A stretch of DNA of 64,000 nt from CAVRTJ01 sp964507185 (GTDB lineage Bacteria > Acidobacteriota > UBA4820 > DSQY01), in assembly GCA_964507185.1 (NCBI GenBank), contig CAZDOY010000006.1, positions 1-64,000 on the forward strand. The letters are read 5' to 3'. The notes below the pieces were generated by a model. The model was given only the letters and a program-made list of their open reading frames with translations. It was not told where the DNA came from and did not search any database. The translations under genes and the position numbers were made by a program. Shown here piece by piece: positions 51,997-61,070 of the stretch. Each line of letters opens with the position of its first letter. The stretch's first letter is position 1.

Positions 51997-53916
51997 ATGT
52001 CGAAGAAAGAGCCCACCGACAAACATCTTTCTCTTTCTGAAGTACATGGGTCGGTGATCGTGCCGCGCAGGGGCCACATCCTGAGGCGGATATTCGCCGT
52101 CGCCGGCCCCGCCTATCTCGTGAGCGTCGGTTACATGGACCCCGGCAACTGGGCCACGGACCTGGCCGCCGGGGCTCAGTTCAACTACACCCTGATCTGG
52201 GTTCTCCTGATGTCCAACCTGATGGCCGTATTGCTCCAGAGCCTGGCGGTGCGGCTTGGCGTGGCGCGCGGGCTGGATTTGGCCCAGGCATGCCGGACGG
52301 AATACCCCAAGGTCGTCAACGCGGCACTTTATGTGCTCTGTGAGTTAGCAATTACGGCTACGGACCTGGCTGAGGTCATAGGTTCGGCCATCGCGTTGCA
52401 GCTTCTGTTCGGATTGCCCCTGGTATGGGGCGTGCTCGTCACGGGCGCCGACACCTTCGCACTGCTCTTCCTCAGCCAGTTCGGCATCCGTAAGATGGAG
52501 GCCCTGATTATAGGTCTGATCAGCGTGATAGGCCTTGGTTTCTTCGTGGAGATAGTGCTGGCCAAGCCTGACTGGTCAGGCGTCGCAAGGGGATTCGTTC
52601 CGGCCATTCCGAACTCCACGGCGCTTTTCATCGCGATCGGGATGCTCGGCGCCACCGTCATGCCGCACAACCTGTACCTCCATTCCTCTCTCGTTCAGAC
52701 CAGGCGGATTGGCAAGGGCATGAAGGAGAAGATGCAGTCTCTTAAGCTGAACACCCTCGATTCGGCCATAGCGCTGAACATGGCCTTCTTCGTGAACGCG
52801 GCCATTCTCATCATGGCGGCGGCCGTCTTTTATCGGACCGGGCATAGGGAAGTCGGAGAAATCCAGGACGCCTACCGCCTCCTCGAACCCATCGTCGGCG
52901 CGGCCATCGCGCCGGTCGCTTTTGCAATAGCCCTGCTGGCTTCGGGCCAGAGTTCGACCATTACGGGAACGCTCGCCGGGCAGATCGTCATGGAAGGGTT
53001 CCTGAACATCCGTATTCCTCCGTGGGTCAGGCGCCTGATCACCCGCCTTCTTGCGATCGTCCCGGCGATCCTGACCATCATATATTTCGGCGAGAGGGGT
53101 ACGGGAACGCTCCTCGTTCTCTCTCAGGTGATCCTGTCTCTGCAGTTGCCTTTCGCGATCATCCCGCTCATTCACTTCGTCTCGGACCGCGGAAAGATGG
53201 GCGGTTTCTCCATAGGGCCGGCACTCAAGATCCTTGCATGGGTCACGGCGCTGGTGGTTGTCGTGCTTAACGTCAAGCTGGTCATCGACTGGGTGGTTGG
53301 ATGGGCGGGATCGGCAGGAGCCGCCAAGGGATGGATCTACGCCGGAGCTTTCCTGCTCAACCTGGTTATCGCGGGCCTTCTGTTTTATGTTACTTTCAAG
53401 CCTTGGCTGGGCACGCTCCTGAGGCTGGGGCGTCCCGACCGGAGAGTGGGGATTCACGCCCCCGAGGAGACCCTGTCGCTGGGAGACCTGTCCGTGCCGT
53501 ACAAGAAGGTCGCGGTGGCCCTGGACTTTTCGGGGCGCGAGACCGAAATCCTGCGTGAGGCGCTGCGCTTTGTGGGCGACCAGCGCCCGCACATCGCGCT
53601 CATGCACGTCGTCGAAAGCGCAGGCGCGCGCTTTCTCGGGCGCGAATCGGCCGACGTGGAGAGTAAGAAAGACGAAGAACGCCTTGCGGATATCGCCGGG
53701 TCCCTCGAAGAGATGGGTTTTCAGGTCTCTACGCACCTCGGCGTGGGCAAACCGGTGCGCGCGCTGACCGGGATGATCGAGGCCGAGGGGGCGGATCTCG
53801 TCGTTCTGGGCGCGCACGGACACCGTTTCTTCCAGGATCTGCTCTTCGGATCGACCGCCGACGCCCTGCGCCACCGTGTCAAGGCCAGCGTCCTGGTGGT
53901 GGGGAAGAGGGCCTGA
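51997..53916 (+). CDS. Nramp metal transporter fused to a universal stress domain
   Basis: A 639-residue protein. Residues about 30-480 are an Nramp transporter: MDPGNWATDLAAGAQFNY contains the metal-binding DPGN, and GATVMPHNLYLHSSLVQTR contains MPH; both are the metal-ligand motifs for Mn/Fe transport. From about residue 500 a UspA domain follows: YKKVAVALDFSGRETEILREALRF to GAHGHRFFQDLLFGSTADALRHRVKASVLVV, which has the GxxGx9GS/T ATP-binding signature. The USP part may adjust metal import to energy state. The start is at 51997 after GGCGAGGGAAG. Confidence 0.9.
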   Translation: MSKKEPTDKHLSLSEVHGSVIVPRRGHILRRIFAVAGPAYLVSVGYMDPGNWATDLAAGAQFNYTLIWVLLMSNLMAVLLQSLAVRLGVARGLDLAQACRTEYPKVVNAALYVLCELAITATDLAEVIGSAIALQLLFGLPLVWGVLVTGADTFALLFLSQFGIRKMEALIIGLISVIGLGFFVEIVLAKPDWSGVARGFVPAIPNSTALFIAIGMLGATVMPHNLYLHSSLVQTRRIGKGMKEKMQSLKLNTLDSAIALNMAFFVNAAILIMAAAVFYRTGHREVGEIQDAYRLLEPIVGAAIAPVAFAIALLASGQSSTITGTLAGQIVMEGFLNIRIPPWVRRLITRLLAIVPAILTIIYFGERGTGTLLVLSQVILSLQLPFAIIPLIHFVSDRGKMGGFSIGPALKILAWVTALVVVVLNVKLVIDWVVGWAGSAGAAKGWIYAGAFLLNLVIAGLLFYVTFKPWLGTLLRLGRPDRRVGIHAPEETLSLGDLSVPYKKVAVALDFSGRETEILREALRFVGDQRPHIALMHVVESAGARFLGRESADVESKKDEERLADIAGSLEEMGFQVSTHLGVGKPVRALTGMIEAEGADLVVLGAHGHRFFQDLLFGSTADALRHRVKASVLVVGKRA

Positions 53917-53998
53917 ACGCACTACCCACGTACCGGGAGGGGATCACCCTCAATCCACGGGCGCCCTGGCAACCTGATAGCGGCGCGCCCGCAGGCCC

Positions 53999-55132
53999 CT
54001 ATGGTCCGATCTCCTTGAAGGTACCTTCCTCTACAACGTACATGCTGTACGGCGCTTCGGTGGGATCGCCCTTTTCGTTGAAGCGCATAAGCCCGAAGAA
54101 CGTTTTGAACGTCATGCGGTGGAGGGCCTCGGAAATGGTCCGGCCGTTGAGCGGCACCCCCGCCTGGGCTATGGCATTGAAGCCCACGTCGGCCGCCTTG
54201 TATCCGAAAATGCTGAAGGGGCCGGGCTCGTTGCTGTACTTCTTTCGGTATGCCGCCAGGAAGTCGCGGGTGTTGGTGCCGGGAAGCGTGCTCAGGTCCG
54301 GGTAGAAGGTCACGATGGCCCCGGTGGCGTATTCCTGTCCGGCTGAGTCGATGAACCGTTGGCCGTAACAGCCGTCGCCCGACATGAAAGCACAGGTCGA
54401 ACCGTTTTCCCGCAAGACCTTGAGAAGAGAACCACCCTGGTTGGCCAGTCCCCCGAAGTAGATCATGTCCGGGTGCGTGGCCTTGCACTGTTCGACCACG
54501 GCACTCATCTGCATGTCGCCGCGCTGGACTTTTTCGTTGAAAAGCACCTTTCGATTGGTGAGGAACTCGTAGTTTCGAATGAATTCTTCCGCCAGACCCG
54601 TCCCGTAGTCGCTGTTGTCATGGACGACGCCCGCCGTCTCTCCGGGGCGGTGCTTTGCGAACCATACGGCTGCGTGCATGGCCTGGAGGTCATCCCGTCC
54701 GCAGACGCGGAAGATGTACTTGTATCCCATGTCCGTCAATTTGGGGGTGGTGGATGTGGGAGAGATCATGACCACTTTGTGGTCTTCGTAAATCTTCGCG
54801 GCCTGCAGCGAGCAGCCCGAATCGACGTGACCGATGACGATGAGCGGGTTCTTCTTACAGAGGAAATAGGCCATCTCCTTGGCCTTTGCGGGATCGTTCT
54901 CGTCGTCGACGGCTATGATGGATATTTTCTTGCCGTTGATGCCGCCATCGGCGTTCCACTTGTCCACGGCGAGCTGGACGCCGTTCAGCACTTCCTGTCC
55001 GTAGGCGGCCTGTTCTCCGCTCAAGGGGCCCGCGACGCCGACTTTTATGTCCTGGATGCCGGAGCATGCCAGCAGAAGGCCGAAACAGGCGGCTGCCGTG
55101 AAAAAAAGAAGAATTAACGTCGGTTTTCTCAT
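53999..55132 (-). CDS. Periplasmic binding lipoprotein, LivK-type
   Basis: A 377-residue solute-binding protein of the branched-chain amino acid (ANF/LivJ) family. A lipobox (GLLLACSG) ends the signal peptide, so the mature protein is a lipoprotein. Blocks seen are IKVGVAGPLSGEQAAYGQEVLNGVQLAVD, GHVDSGCSLQAAKIYEDHKVVMISPTSTTPKLTD and MGYKYIFRVCGRDDLQA. The matching permease and ATPase genes are not adjacent. About 250 bp of GC-rich DNA without a recognised feature separate it from the archaemetzincin gene. Confidence 0.9.
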   Translation of the reverse strand: MRKPTLILLFFTAAACFGLLLACSGIQDIKVGVAGPLSGEQAAYGQEVLNGVQLAVDKWNADGGINGKKISIIAVDDENDPAKAKEMAYFLCKKNPLIVIGHVDSGCSLQAAKIYEDHKVVMISPTSTTPKLTDMGYKYIFRVCGRDDLQAMHAAVWFAKHRPGETAGVVHDNSDYGTGLAEEFIRNYEFLTNRKVLFNEKVQRGDMQMSAVVEQCKATHPDMIYFGGLANQGGSLLKVLRENGSTCAFMSGDGCYGQRFIDSAGQEYATGAIVTFYPDLSTLPGTNTRDFLAAYRKKYSNEPGPFSIFGYKAADVGFNAIAQAGVPLNGRTISEALHRMTFKTFFGLMRFNEKGDPTEAPYSMYVVEEGTFKEIGP

Positions 55133-55385
55133 GGCCCTCCTCCTCCCTTTTCATAAAATATAGTGCCCGCTCTATCTCGCGTCTAGAATTGGTGGGGGGT
55201 CCAGGCAGCGCGTAGAACGAAGGAGGCGAGGGCGGGGGATTCAGGATGAAGGACAAAACAGGATCTGATAAAGGGATGGCGGTCCATCGGAAACGGTCAG
55301 CAGAGAGTTCGTAGTGCGGCCCCCGGGGAGGCCCGGCCACGTCGGGAGCCCCCTGTTTCTCCGCCTTGGCTTTCAGGTGTGCTGG

Positions 55386-55934
55386 TTACATTCCCGCGGT
55401 TTCGGGCCAGACCAGGGACAGTTCGCCCCGGCATGAATCACAGAAAGAGGGTTCCTTCAGATCAACCTGCCCGACCGAATTGGAGAAGGCCATCGCGCAT
55501 CTGTAATCCCTGCAATGAATCAGGCCCGCCGCGTGCCCGAGTTCGTGCAGTATTTCCTTCTCGAGACGCCGAAGCAGAAGGTCCGGATCGTGGGGCAGTC
55601 CGTAGAAGGGCTGTCGAAGTCTGTGGAGGGAAACGACCGCCGCCGCTCCCTGCAACAGGGCCTCGCCGAAGACGAAAGTGAGTATCGGAATGCAGAGATC
55701 CACCTCGGTCAATCCGAGCCTTATTTCGCCGGGCGGTCCTTCCTGCTTCAGGAGGACCTCGAGCAGGGAGGTGGAGTGGTACTGGTTTCTGCCCGGCAGG
55801 TACGCCTCTCCGGGATCGAGGCGCCGCTGGTCGATGCGGCATCGCAGCCCCAGGACCTCGGAGGCGGTGAGGGCCGCGTATTGGACGGCGGCGGGATCAA
55901 CGTCGCCTATGGAGTACAGCCGAAGGGTGGTCAT
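55386..55934 (-). CDS. amzA: Archaemetzincin-like metalloprotease
   Basis: A 182-residue zinc protease. The catalytic motif is HELGHAAGLIHC (HExxHxxGxxH) followed by RDYRCAMAFSNSV and CDSC; four cysteines of the Cx4C/CxxC set bind a second zinc, the mark of archaemetzincins. N-terminal PAAVQYAALTASEVLGL and LTEVDLCIPILTFVFGEALLQGAAAVVSLHRL match. Its ATG overlaps the stop of the response regulator by 4 bp, so it is part of the two-component operon. The longer upstream reading was excluded. No signal peptide. Confidence 0.9.
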   Translation of the reverse strand: MTTLRLYSIGDVDPAAVQYAALTASEVLGLRCRIDQRRLDPGEAYLPGRNQYHSTSLLEVLLKQEGPPGEIRLGLTEVDLCIPILTFVFGEALLQGAAAVVSLHRLRQPFYGLPHDPDLLLRRLEKEILHELGHAAGLIHCRDYRCAMAFSNSVGQVDLKEPSFCDSCRGELSLVWPETAGM

Positions 55935-57292
55935 GCCTTTTTCTGTTTTAGACCGTACCGCTTTATCTTGTTGTAGAGGGTAGCTCGGTCGATGCCCAGA
56001 AGCCGCGCGCACTGGCTTATGTTCCAGCGGTGTTCGTGCAGCGCACTTTCGATATGGCGTTTCTCGACCTCGGAGAGCGGTATGGTGGAGCGATCGGCCT
56101 CTTTGTCGTCCTTGTTCTCGCGAACCTCCAGAGAAAAGTCCGACGCCTGGAGTTCTTCGCCCTTGGTGACGACGAGGGCGCGCTCTATGGCGTTCTGCAG
56201 TTCGCGAACGTTGCCCGGCCACGGGTGATTCTGGAGGAGTTCCAGCGCCGGCCGAGAGATCAGGCGGACGGACTTGCCGACCCTCTGTGCGGCCCTGCCG
56301 ACGAAATGGTCCGCGAGCACGGGCAGGTCTTCCATGCGCTCCCGCAAAGGCGGCAGGGGGATCTGGAAGACGTTGACCCGGTAGTACAGATCCTCCCGGA
56401 AGGACTTGTCCGCTACCATTGCGGACAGGTCTTTGTTCGTGGCCGCGATCACGCGGAAATCAACGGGGATCATCCTGGAGCCGCCCACTCTGCAGATCTG
56501 TTTCTCCTCGAGTACTCGGAGCAGATCGGTCTGCGTTTTCAGGGAGATGTCGGCTATCTCGTCCAGGAACAGGCTCCCGCCGTCGGCCAACTCGAACTTG
56601 CCCTTCCGGCGGTATTGAGCCCCCGTGAAAGCCCCGCGTTCGTGGCCGAAGAGTTCGCTTTCGAGCAGGCCCTCCGGCAGCGCCCCGCAGTTTACCGTGA
56701 CGAGGGGCATGAACCTCCGGAGGGACGCGGCATGGATGGCCTTGGCGACCAATTCCTTCCCCGTGCCGCTCTCGCCCAGGATGAGGACGGTCGCTTCCGT
56801 AGGCGCCACCGTCTCGATGAGCTCCTTGACACGGCGCATGGGCGTGCTGTCGCCCAGGATGTCCGGGAAGTGTGAGACTTCCTTGAGGCTCGTCCGGAGC
56901 GCCTCGTTCTCTCTCTGGAGGCGCTGCCTTTCCACCGCATTGCGCACGAGGTGCTCGAGATCGTCGGGATCGAAAGGCTTCGTGATGTAGTCGTAGGCAC
57001 CCTGCTTGAGTGCCTGAACGGCCGTCTCGACGGACGCGTAGGCGGTCATGATGATGACCGTTGCATCGGGCTTGACGTGCCTGATTCGCTGCTGGAGTTC
57101 CAGGCCGTCCATGCCGGCCATTTTTATATCCACGAGAAATATGTCGAAATCCTGGCGGGCCATTCGTTCGAGGGCCTCCTTCGCGCTGGAGGCGACCTCC
57201 ACGCCGTAGCCTTCGTCGCGGAACCAGGCCTTTAGCGAGTCCCGCACGATCAGCTCGTCATCGACTATGAGAATCCAGGGATTACCGGCCAT
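55931..57292 (-). CDS. NtrC-family sigma-54 response regulator
   Basis: A 453-residue activator. The receiver domain (1-120) has VDDE at residues 10-13 and the phosphoacceptor Asp55 in FLVDIKMAG. The AAA+ domain (about 140-370) has GESGTGKE, the sigma-54 contact loop GAFTGA and LFLDEIADI, and the C-terminal Fis-type HTH is SQCARLLGIDRATLYNKIKRYGL. It should turn on sigma-54 promoters when phosphorylated by the kinase encoded just upstream. AAAGGA precedes the ATG at 57292. It overlaps the archaemetzincin gene. Confidence 0.95.
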   Translation of the reverse strand: MAGNPWILIVDDELIVRDSLKAWFRDEGYGVEVASSAKEALERMARQDFDIFLVDIKMAGMDGLELQQRIRHVKPDATVIIMTAYASVETAVQALKQGAYDYITKPFDPDDLEHLVRNAVERQRLQRENEALRTSLKEVSHFPDILGDSTPMRRVKELIETVAPTEATVLILGESGTGKELVAKAIHAASLRRFMPLVTVNCGALPEGLLESELFGHERGAFTGAQYRRKGKFELADGGSLFLDEIADISLKTQTDLLRVLEEKQICRVGGSRMIPVDFRVIAATNKDLSAMVADKSFREDLYYRVNVFQIPLPPLRERMEDLPVLADHFVGRAAQRVGKSVRLISRPALELLQNHPWPGNVRELQNAIERALVVTKGEELQASDFSLEVRENKDDKEADRSTIPLSEVEKRHIESALHEHRWNISQCARLLGIDRATLYNKIKRYGLKQKKA

Positions 57293-57359
57293 GGCGGGTC
57301 CTTTCAGATCGGAGTTCCATTTACTCAAAGAGCGATTAGGCTTGTCAACGCAAATGCCC

Positions 57360-59084
57360 CTACGGCGGTCCTTCCGGCGGTCTTTCCGGATAGGGCACGG
57401 CGGGCTGCTCCTCGGGCGGGCTCACGATCGGTTTGAGAGGGAAGTACAGCGTGAAGATCGTACCCCGGCGCGGCTCGGAGTACACGTCGATTTCGCCTCC
57501 ATGGCGCTTGACGATACCATAAACCACGGCCAGGCCCAGTCCGACGCCGTATGTCTCCTCTTTTGTGCTGAAGAAGGGTTCGAAAATGTGTTCGATTGTA
57601 TCGGCATCCATGCCTGTGCCCGTATCTGTTATTTTGAAGAGAATGCCCGCCTTGCCGGGCGCGAGGCTCGTTGAAACCTCTAGCACGCCTTCCTGGGGCA
57701 TGGCCTCGCACGCATTGATCATGATGGCGATGAGTGCCTGGACGATCTGCTGTCCGTTGCACGAAAGCTCGGGGAGGTCGGGATCGAGCTGCTTTCTGAC
57801 GTCGATGTTCTGGAGATCCAGCCTGTGCTGCACGAGACGAAGCGACTCCTCCACGAGGTGGCTGGCGTCGTGACGTTCCAGGCGCAGAGGCTGTTTTCTG
57901 GAGAATTTGAGGAGGTCGTTCACGATATCCCCGCAGCGCGCCGCCTCGCTCTCCATCAAAGCGAGGTATCGGACGTCCTCCTCGCCGAGCGTGTTGTTCT
58001 GCTTGGCCAGGCGCTTTCTCAGCAGCTTGGCATAGGTCCTTATGCCCGCAAGCGGGTTGTTTATCTCGTGGGCGATGATAGCGGCCAGCCTGCCGAGCGT
58101 GGCCATTCGTTCCATGCGAAGGAGGTGGCTCTGTGCGCGCTGGAGTTCCTCCGTTTTGCTGGAGACCTTCTTTTGAAGGGTCTCGTTCCAGTGCTGAATG
58201 ACCTGCATCGCCTCTTTGAGCCTCCGCGTCATGTCGTTGAAGGCGGCGGCTAGGATGCCCATTTCGTCGTGGGAGGATACGCGTATGACGTGGTCGAGGT
58301 CGCCCGCGGCGACCTTCTGGGTGCCTTCCAGCAGGAGGCGGAAGGGTTTGTGCACGAGAAGAAAGGTAAAGAGCACAGCGAGGACGGCCGCAAGTAGGAC
58401 GGACAGCGCGACGCCCGTAAAAGTTTTGCTGACGAAGGTGGTCATGGCCCTGTCCACTTTCTCCAGGGACATGTTCACGTCGAGGACCCCGAGTATCTTG
58501 TCGCTGGCGCCGTGCGCGTGGCAGGGGGCGTTGTAACAGGCAGCCTCGTTTTCGATCGGCTGGATGATTCCGACCGTCCTCGCGCCGTCTTGCTCGCGGA
58601 ATATTCGGATACGGTCGCTCTTTTCGGGCTTTACGAGCGGCTTGCCCTGAGCGTGGCAAGCCACGCAGGCCTCAGCCTGTTTGTTCACCATCGTTCCGCG
58701 TTCCGCCTTTTCGGTGGAGTAGATGATTCGGCCTTCCCTGTTGAAGATGCGCAACCGCACCATGCCGGGTTCGGTCGCGATGGTGTCCATGATCTCGTGG
58801 AGCTGCTGGGTATTGTTCTGGAGCATTGACGACCGCGCGGAACGGCGGACGAGGTCCGCGATCCGGTCGGCGGATTGGTAGACGGCCTCCTGCAGACCTG
58901 CCCTGTGCCTGTAGGTGGTGTAGAGGCCCAAGCCGCCCGTTGTGAGGACCATCGCGGCAACGAGGGTTGCCATGAGTTTGATCGTCAGGCCGTGGAACCA
59001 CCAGGTCTTCTGCACAATCCCCCCCAGTCTTGACTTCAGGCGGGCGAGCGAGGAGTAACCGGTCCGGTGGTGGCGCCCCCGCAT
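57360..59084 (-). CDS. Histidine kinase with heme-c motifs in the sensor domain
   Basis: A 574-residue membrane kinase. TM1 is about 37-56 and TM2 about 222-244, with a periplasmic part between. That part has CVACH (140-144) and CYNAPCH (183-189), i.e. CxxCH and CxxxxCH heme-c attachment sites, next to a PAS/Cache-like fold (MVRLRIFNREGRIIYSTEK). HAMP (245-297), coiled coil, HisKA with His339 in AHEINNP and HATPase with GLGLAVVYG follow. It probably senses redox state, nitric oxide or a similar signal through heme. It precedes the NtrC-type regulator by about 67 bp. Confidence 0.9.
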   Translation of the reverse strand: MRGRHHRTGYSSLARLKSRLGGIVQKTWWFHGLTIKLMATLVAAMVLTTGGLGLYTTYRHRAGLQEAVYQSADRIADLVRRSARSSMLQNNTQQLHEIMDTIATEPGMVRLRIFNREGRIIYSTEKAERGTMVNKQAEACVACHAQGKPLVKPEKSDRIRIFREQDGARTVGIIQPIENEAACYNAPCHAHGASDKILGVLDVNMSLEKVDRAMTTFVSKTFTGVALSVLLAAVLAVLFTFLLVHKPFRLLLEGTQKVAAGDLDHVIRVSSHDEMGILAAAFNDMTRRLKEAMQVIQHWNETLQKKVSSKTEELQRAQSHLLRMERMATLGRLAAIIAHEINNPLAGIRTYAKLLRKRLAKQNNTLGEEDVRYLALMESEAARCGDIVNDLLKFSRKQPLRLERHDASHLVEESLRLVQHRLDLQNIDVRKQLDPDLPELSCNGQQIVQALIAIMINACEAMPQEGVLEVSTSLAPGKAGILFKITDTGTGMDADTIEHIFEPFFSTKEETYGVGLGLAVVYGIVKRHGGEIDVYSEPRRGTIFTLYFPLKPIVSPPEEQPAVPYPERPPEGPP

Positions 59085-59376
59085 CTCAGCTCCCGCTCGC
59101 GACCGGCAACATCGTCGCCCTGACTCTAATATAGGACAAAGGAGGCAAGACGGCGACTATAATTGTAGGAAAGATCGGCACTGCGCAAACTGACCCGGCG
59201 TGAGGGGGTGTGGAAAAACGAGACGCTGTCATGAACCATCTCCATGGGGGCGTACCGCAGTCGGGTGGAAGCCGTAAGGGCCGAGCGCCGCGCGGCCCGA
59301 TGAGGGGATCGTCCGAGCCCCGGGTAGAGGCGCCCGGACGCGCATTGCCGCAGGGCCGACGGCCGCCGGCAACCCG

Positions 59377-60066
59377 CTAGATGTCCTCTTTCATGAAGTC
59401 GCGTCGAAAACGGTCCCAGGCGTCGCTGCCGAGGCATGGAACGATGCCGCTAATGGGCGTCCCGCCGTCGGCGGCCGTCCTGTAGTCTTCCCGGTAGCCT
59501 TCGACGAAACCGCGGAATCTTCCCACCTCCTCGCTGAGGTAGTGCCTGGCCTGGCCGGCCACCCTCAGCTCCGGGAGATCATCCTCGAGCCGCGTGGGCT
59601 TGAGCAGGACGAACCATGCCGCACCGTAAGGATCGTGGGCGGCCTTGTCGGGATCAGGGGACAGCTCGACGTTGACGTCCTGCACGATGCCCCCGGTCGG
59701 TGCACACAGGTGGGCCAGGTTCTTTCCCTTATAGAATCTGACGAGCGGTTCACCCGCGCGGACGCGCGTTCCAACCTTCGGCAATTCCATCGTGTCCGGA
59801 CTGCCGAGCATCTGCCACCCGAAAGTGTCCATGCCGACACGAACGTGCCCGGTCCTCTCCAGGGACGCCCATGCATGCCCGTCGGACAGGAAGAGGCCCT
59901 CGGGAATGGAAACCTTCCACTGCAGGGCTTCAAGGGGAACGAGTCGCGGTTTTTCCGGTGCCGAACTGGAAGTTTGATCCGGGCGCCTCTTCCTGATGAC
60001 GAGAAGATCCAAGAGAAGAAAAGCGACGATTGCGACTGCGACGAGTACGGCGACCATTTGGGCCAC
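59377..60066 (-). CDS. Membrane-anchored GcvH-like lipoyl-domain protein
   Basis: A 229-residue protein. One N-terminal membrane helix (3-23), then RKRRP, then an H-protein-like domain. GLFLSDGHAWASLERTGHVRVGMDTFGWQMLG matches GcvH, and GEPLVRFYKGKNLAHLCAPTGGIVQDVN aligns so that Lys115 takes the place of the lipoylated lysine (ExVKA in GcvH). The C-terminal 90 residues are unusual for GcvH. True glycine cleavage genes are absent and the anchor argues against that pathway. Positive-inside reading would leave the domain in the cytoplasm. It is upstream of, but 290 bp away from, the histidine kinase. Confidence 0.72.
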   Translation of the reverse strand: MAQMVAVLVAVAIVAFLLLDLLVIRKRRPDQTSSSAPEKPRLVPLEALQWKVSIPEGLFLSDGHAWASLERTGHVRVGMDTFGWQMLGSPDTMELPKVGTRVRAGEPLVRFYKGKNLAHLCAPTGGIVQDVNVELSPDPDKAAHDPYGAAWFVLLKPTRLEDDLPELRVAGQARHYLSEEVGRFRGFVEGYREDYRTAADGGTPISGIVPCLGSDAWDRFRRDFMKEDI

Positions 60067-60388
60067 CTCCTTTCCTCAGAGGGACGGTGCGGGATCATGG
60101 CCTCTTCTATGCCCCGGTCCCTTCGTTTCTATATAAGCAAGAGCGCTGCCAAAGAATGGCGAGTTGAATATCTGTGTAACTGGCTGAAAAGAAAGGAGAT
60201 GCGGGTTTGTGCAAAACAGGGAATGTGCAGGGTTGTGGAAGAAAGCCACAGTCAGTCGGCGCCAGGGAGGCCTCGGTGGTCTGTAAGCGTGTGATAAATA
60301 AGGTTCATAGAGGTACCGGTGTGACGTTGTAGGACATAACAACAGGGTGACGAGAAACGCGACACACTTCCTGCCGGAGGTGACGCCC
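60067..60388. other. Intergenic region before the tetR operon
   Basis: About 320 bp with no gene. It contains an A/T-richer stretch (60110-60300), with TGTGCAAAACAGGG and TGTGCAGGG near GTTGTGGAAG. A promoter for the tetR operon follows. Confidence 0.4.
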
Positions 60389-60417
60389 TTGACAGGCGGT
60401 GTAGAGGGTCATATATT
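60389..60417 (+). promoter_or_regulatory. tetR operon promoter
   Basis: Perfect TTGACA (60389-60394), 17-bp spacer, TATATT (60412-60417). It is the best promoter match in the window. Confidence 0.8.
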
Positions 60418-60446
60418 AACCATCTAGTTGGTTTAACCAGCTGGTT
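60418..60446 (+). promoter_or_regulatory. Tandem palindromic operators
   Basis: AACCATCTAGTTGGTT (60418-60433, near-perfect) and AACCAGCTGGTT (60435-60446, perfect) share AACCA/TGGTT half-sites, immediately after the -10 box and before the tetR ATG. The position fits autorepression by the TetR protein. Confidence 0.72.
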
Positions 60447-60468
60447 CACTCGTTGGTACGGAGTTGCG

Positions 60469-60994
60469 ATGCCCCCCAAGAAGAGACGTTCAAGCGATAA
60501 GCACGCGACGAAGGATCCGAGGAGACGCATCTTGAACGCGGCCTCCAAGGTTTTCTCCGAAGATGGTTTTGCGGGTGCCCGAGTCGACCGCATTGCGGAG
60601 AGGGCCGGTGTGAACAAGGCCATGCTCTACTACCACGTGGGCGATAAGGAGGCGCTGTACGAGGCCGTCCTCGTGCATAATTTCNNNNNNNNNNNNNNNN
60701 NNNNNNNNNNNNNNNNNNNNNNNNNNNNNNNNNNNNNNNNNNNNNNNNNNNNNNNNNNNNNNNNNNNNNNNNNNNNNNNNNNNNCGGCGGGAAGGCGTCT
60801 TTCGGGACGTCAATCCGCTCCTCACGCATCTCGCCATAGTCGGCAGCACCGTGTTCCTCATCGCGAGCGGGCCTATCAGGCAGAGGTTCAACGAAGTTCT
60901 GGGCGTCATCGATCAATCGGACCTCGAAGACGAAGCCCTGGGTGGCAGGATCGCGGATCTTATTCTCAACGGCATTCGAAAGACTGATGAATAG
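60469..60994 (+). CDS. TetR-family regulator (gap inside)
   Basis: The N-terminal DNA-binding domain reads RRRILNAASKVFSEDGFAGARVDRIAERAGVNKAMLYYHVGDKEALYEAVLVHNF before a 100-N gap (60685-60784). After the gap the sensible frame is RREGVFRDVNPLLTHLAIVGSTVFLIASGPIRQRF to LNGIRKTDE, ending TAG at 60994. With exactly 100 N these parts are not in the same frame, so the gap size is wrong rather than the gene broken. Size and position match CecR of E. coli, the repressor of ybhGFSR. Tandem operators lie before it. Confidence 0.82.
60685..60784. other. Assembly gap (100 N) inside the tetR gene
   Basis: Placeholder of exactly 100 N; the frames on its two sides disagree. Confidence 0.99.
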
Positions 60995-61070
60995 ACGGCG
61001 CTGGGACCGGGGCGAAGCTTCGGTCTCAGAAGCCGCGTACGAGGAAGTACATATCGCCGGAGGCACGAGC

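Noticed and set aside
59126..59437. A 103-codon frame between the histidine kinase and the lipoyl protein
   Set aside because: Arg/Ser-rich, no family pattern, overlaps the end of the lipoyl-protein gene. Taken as noncoding.
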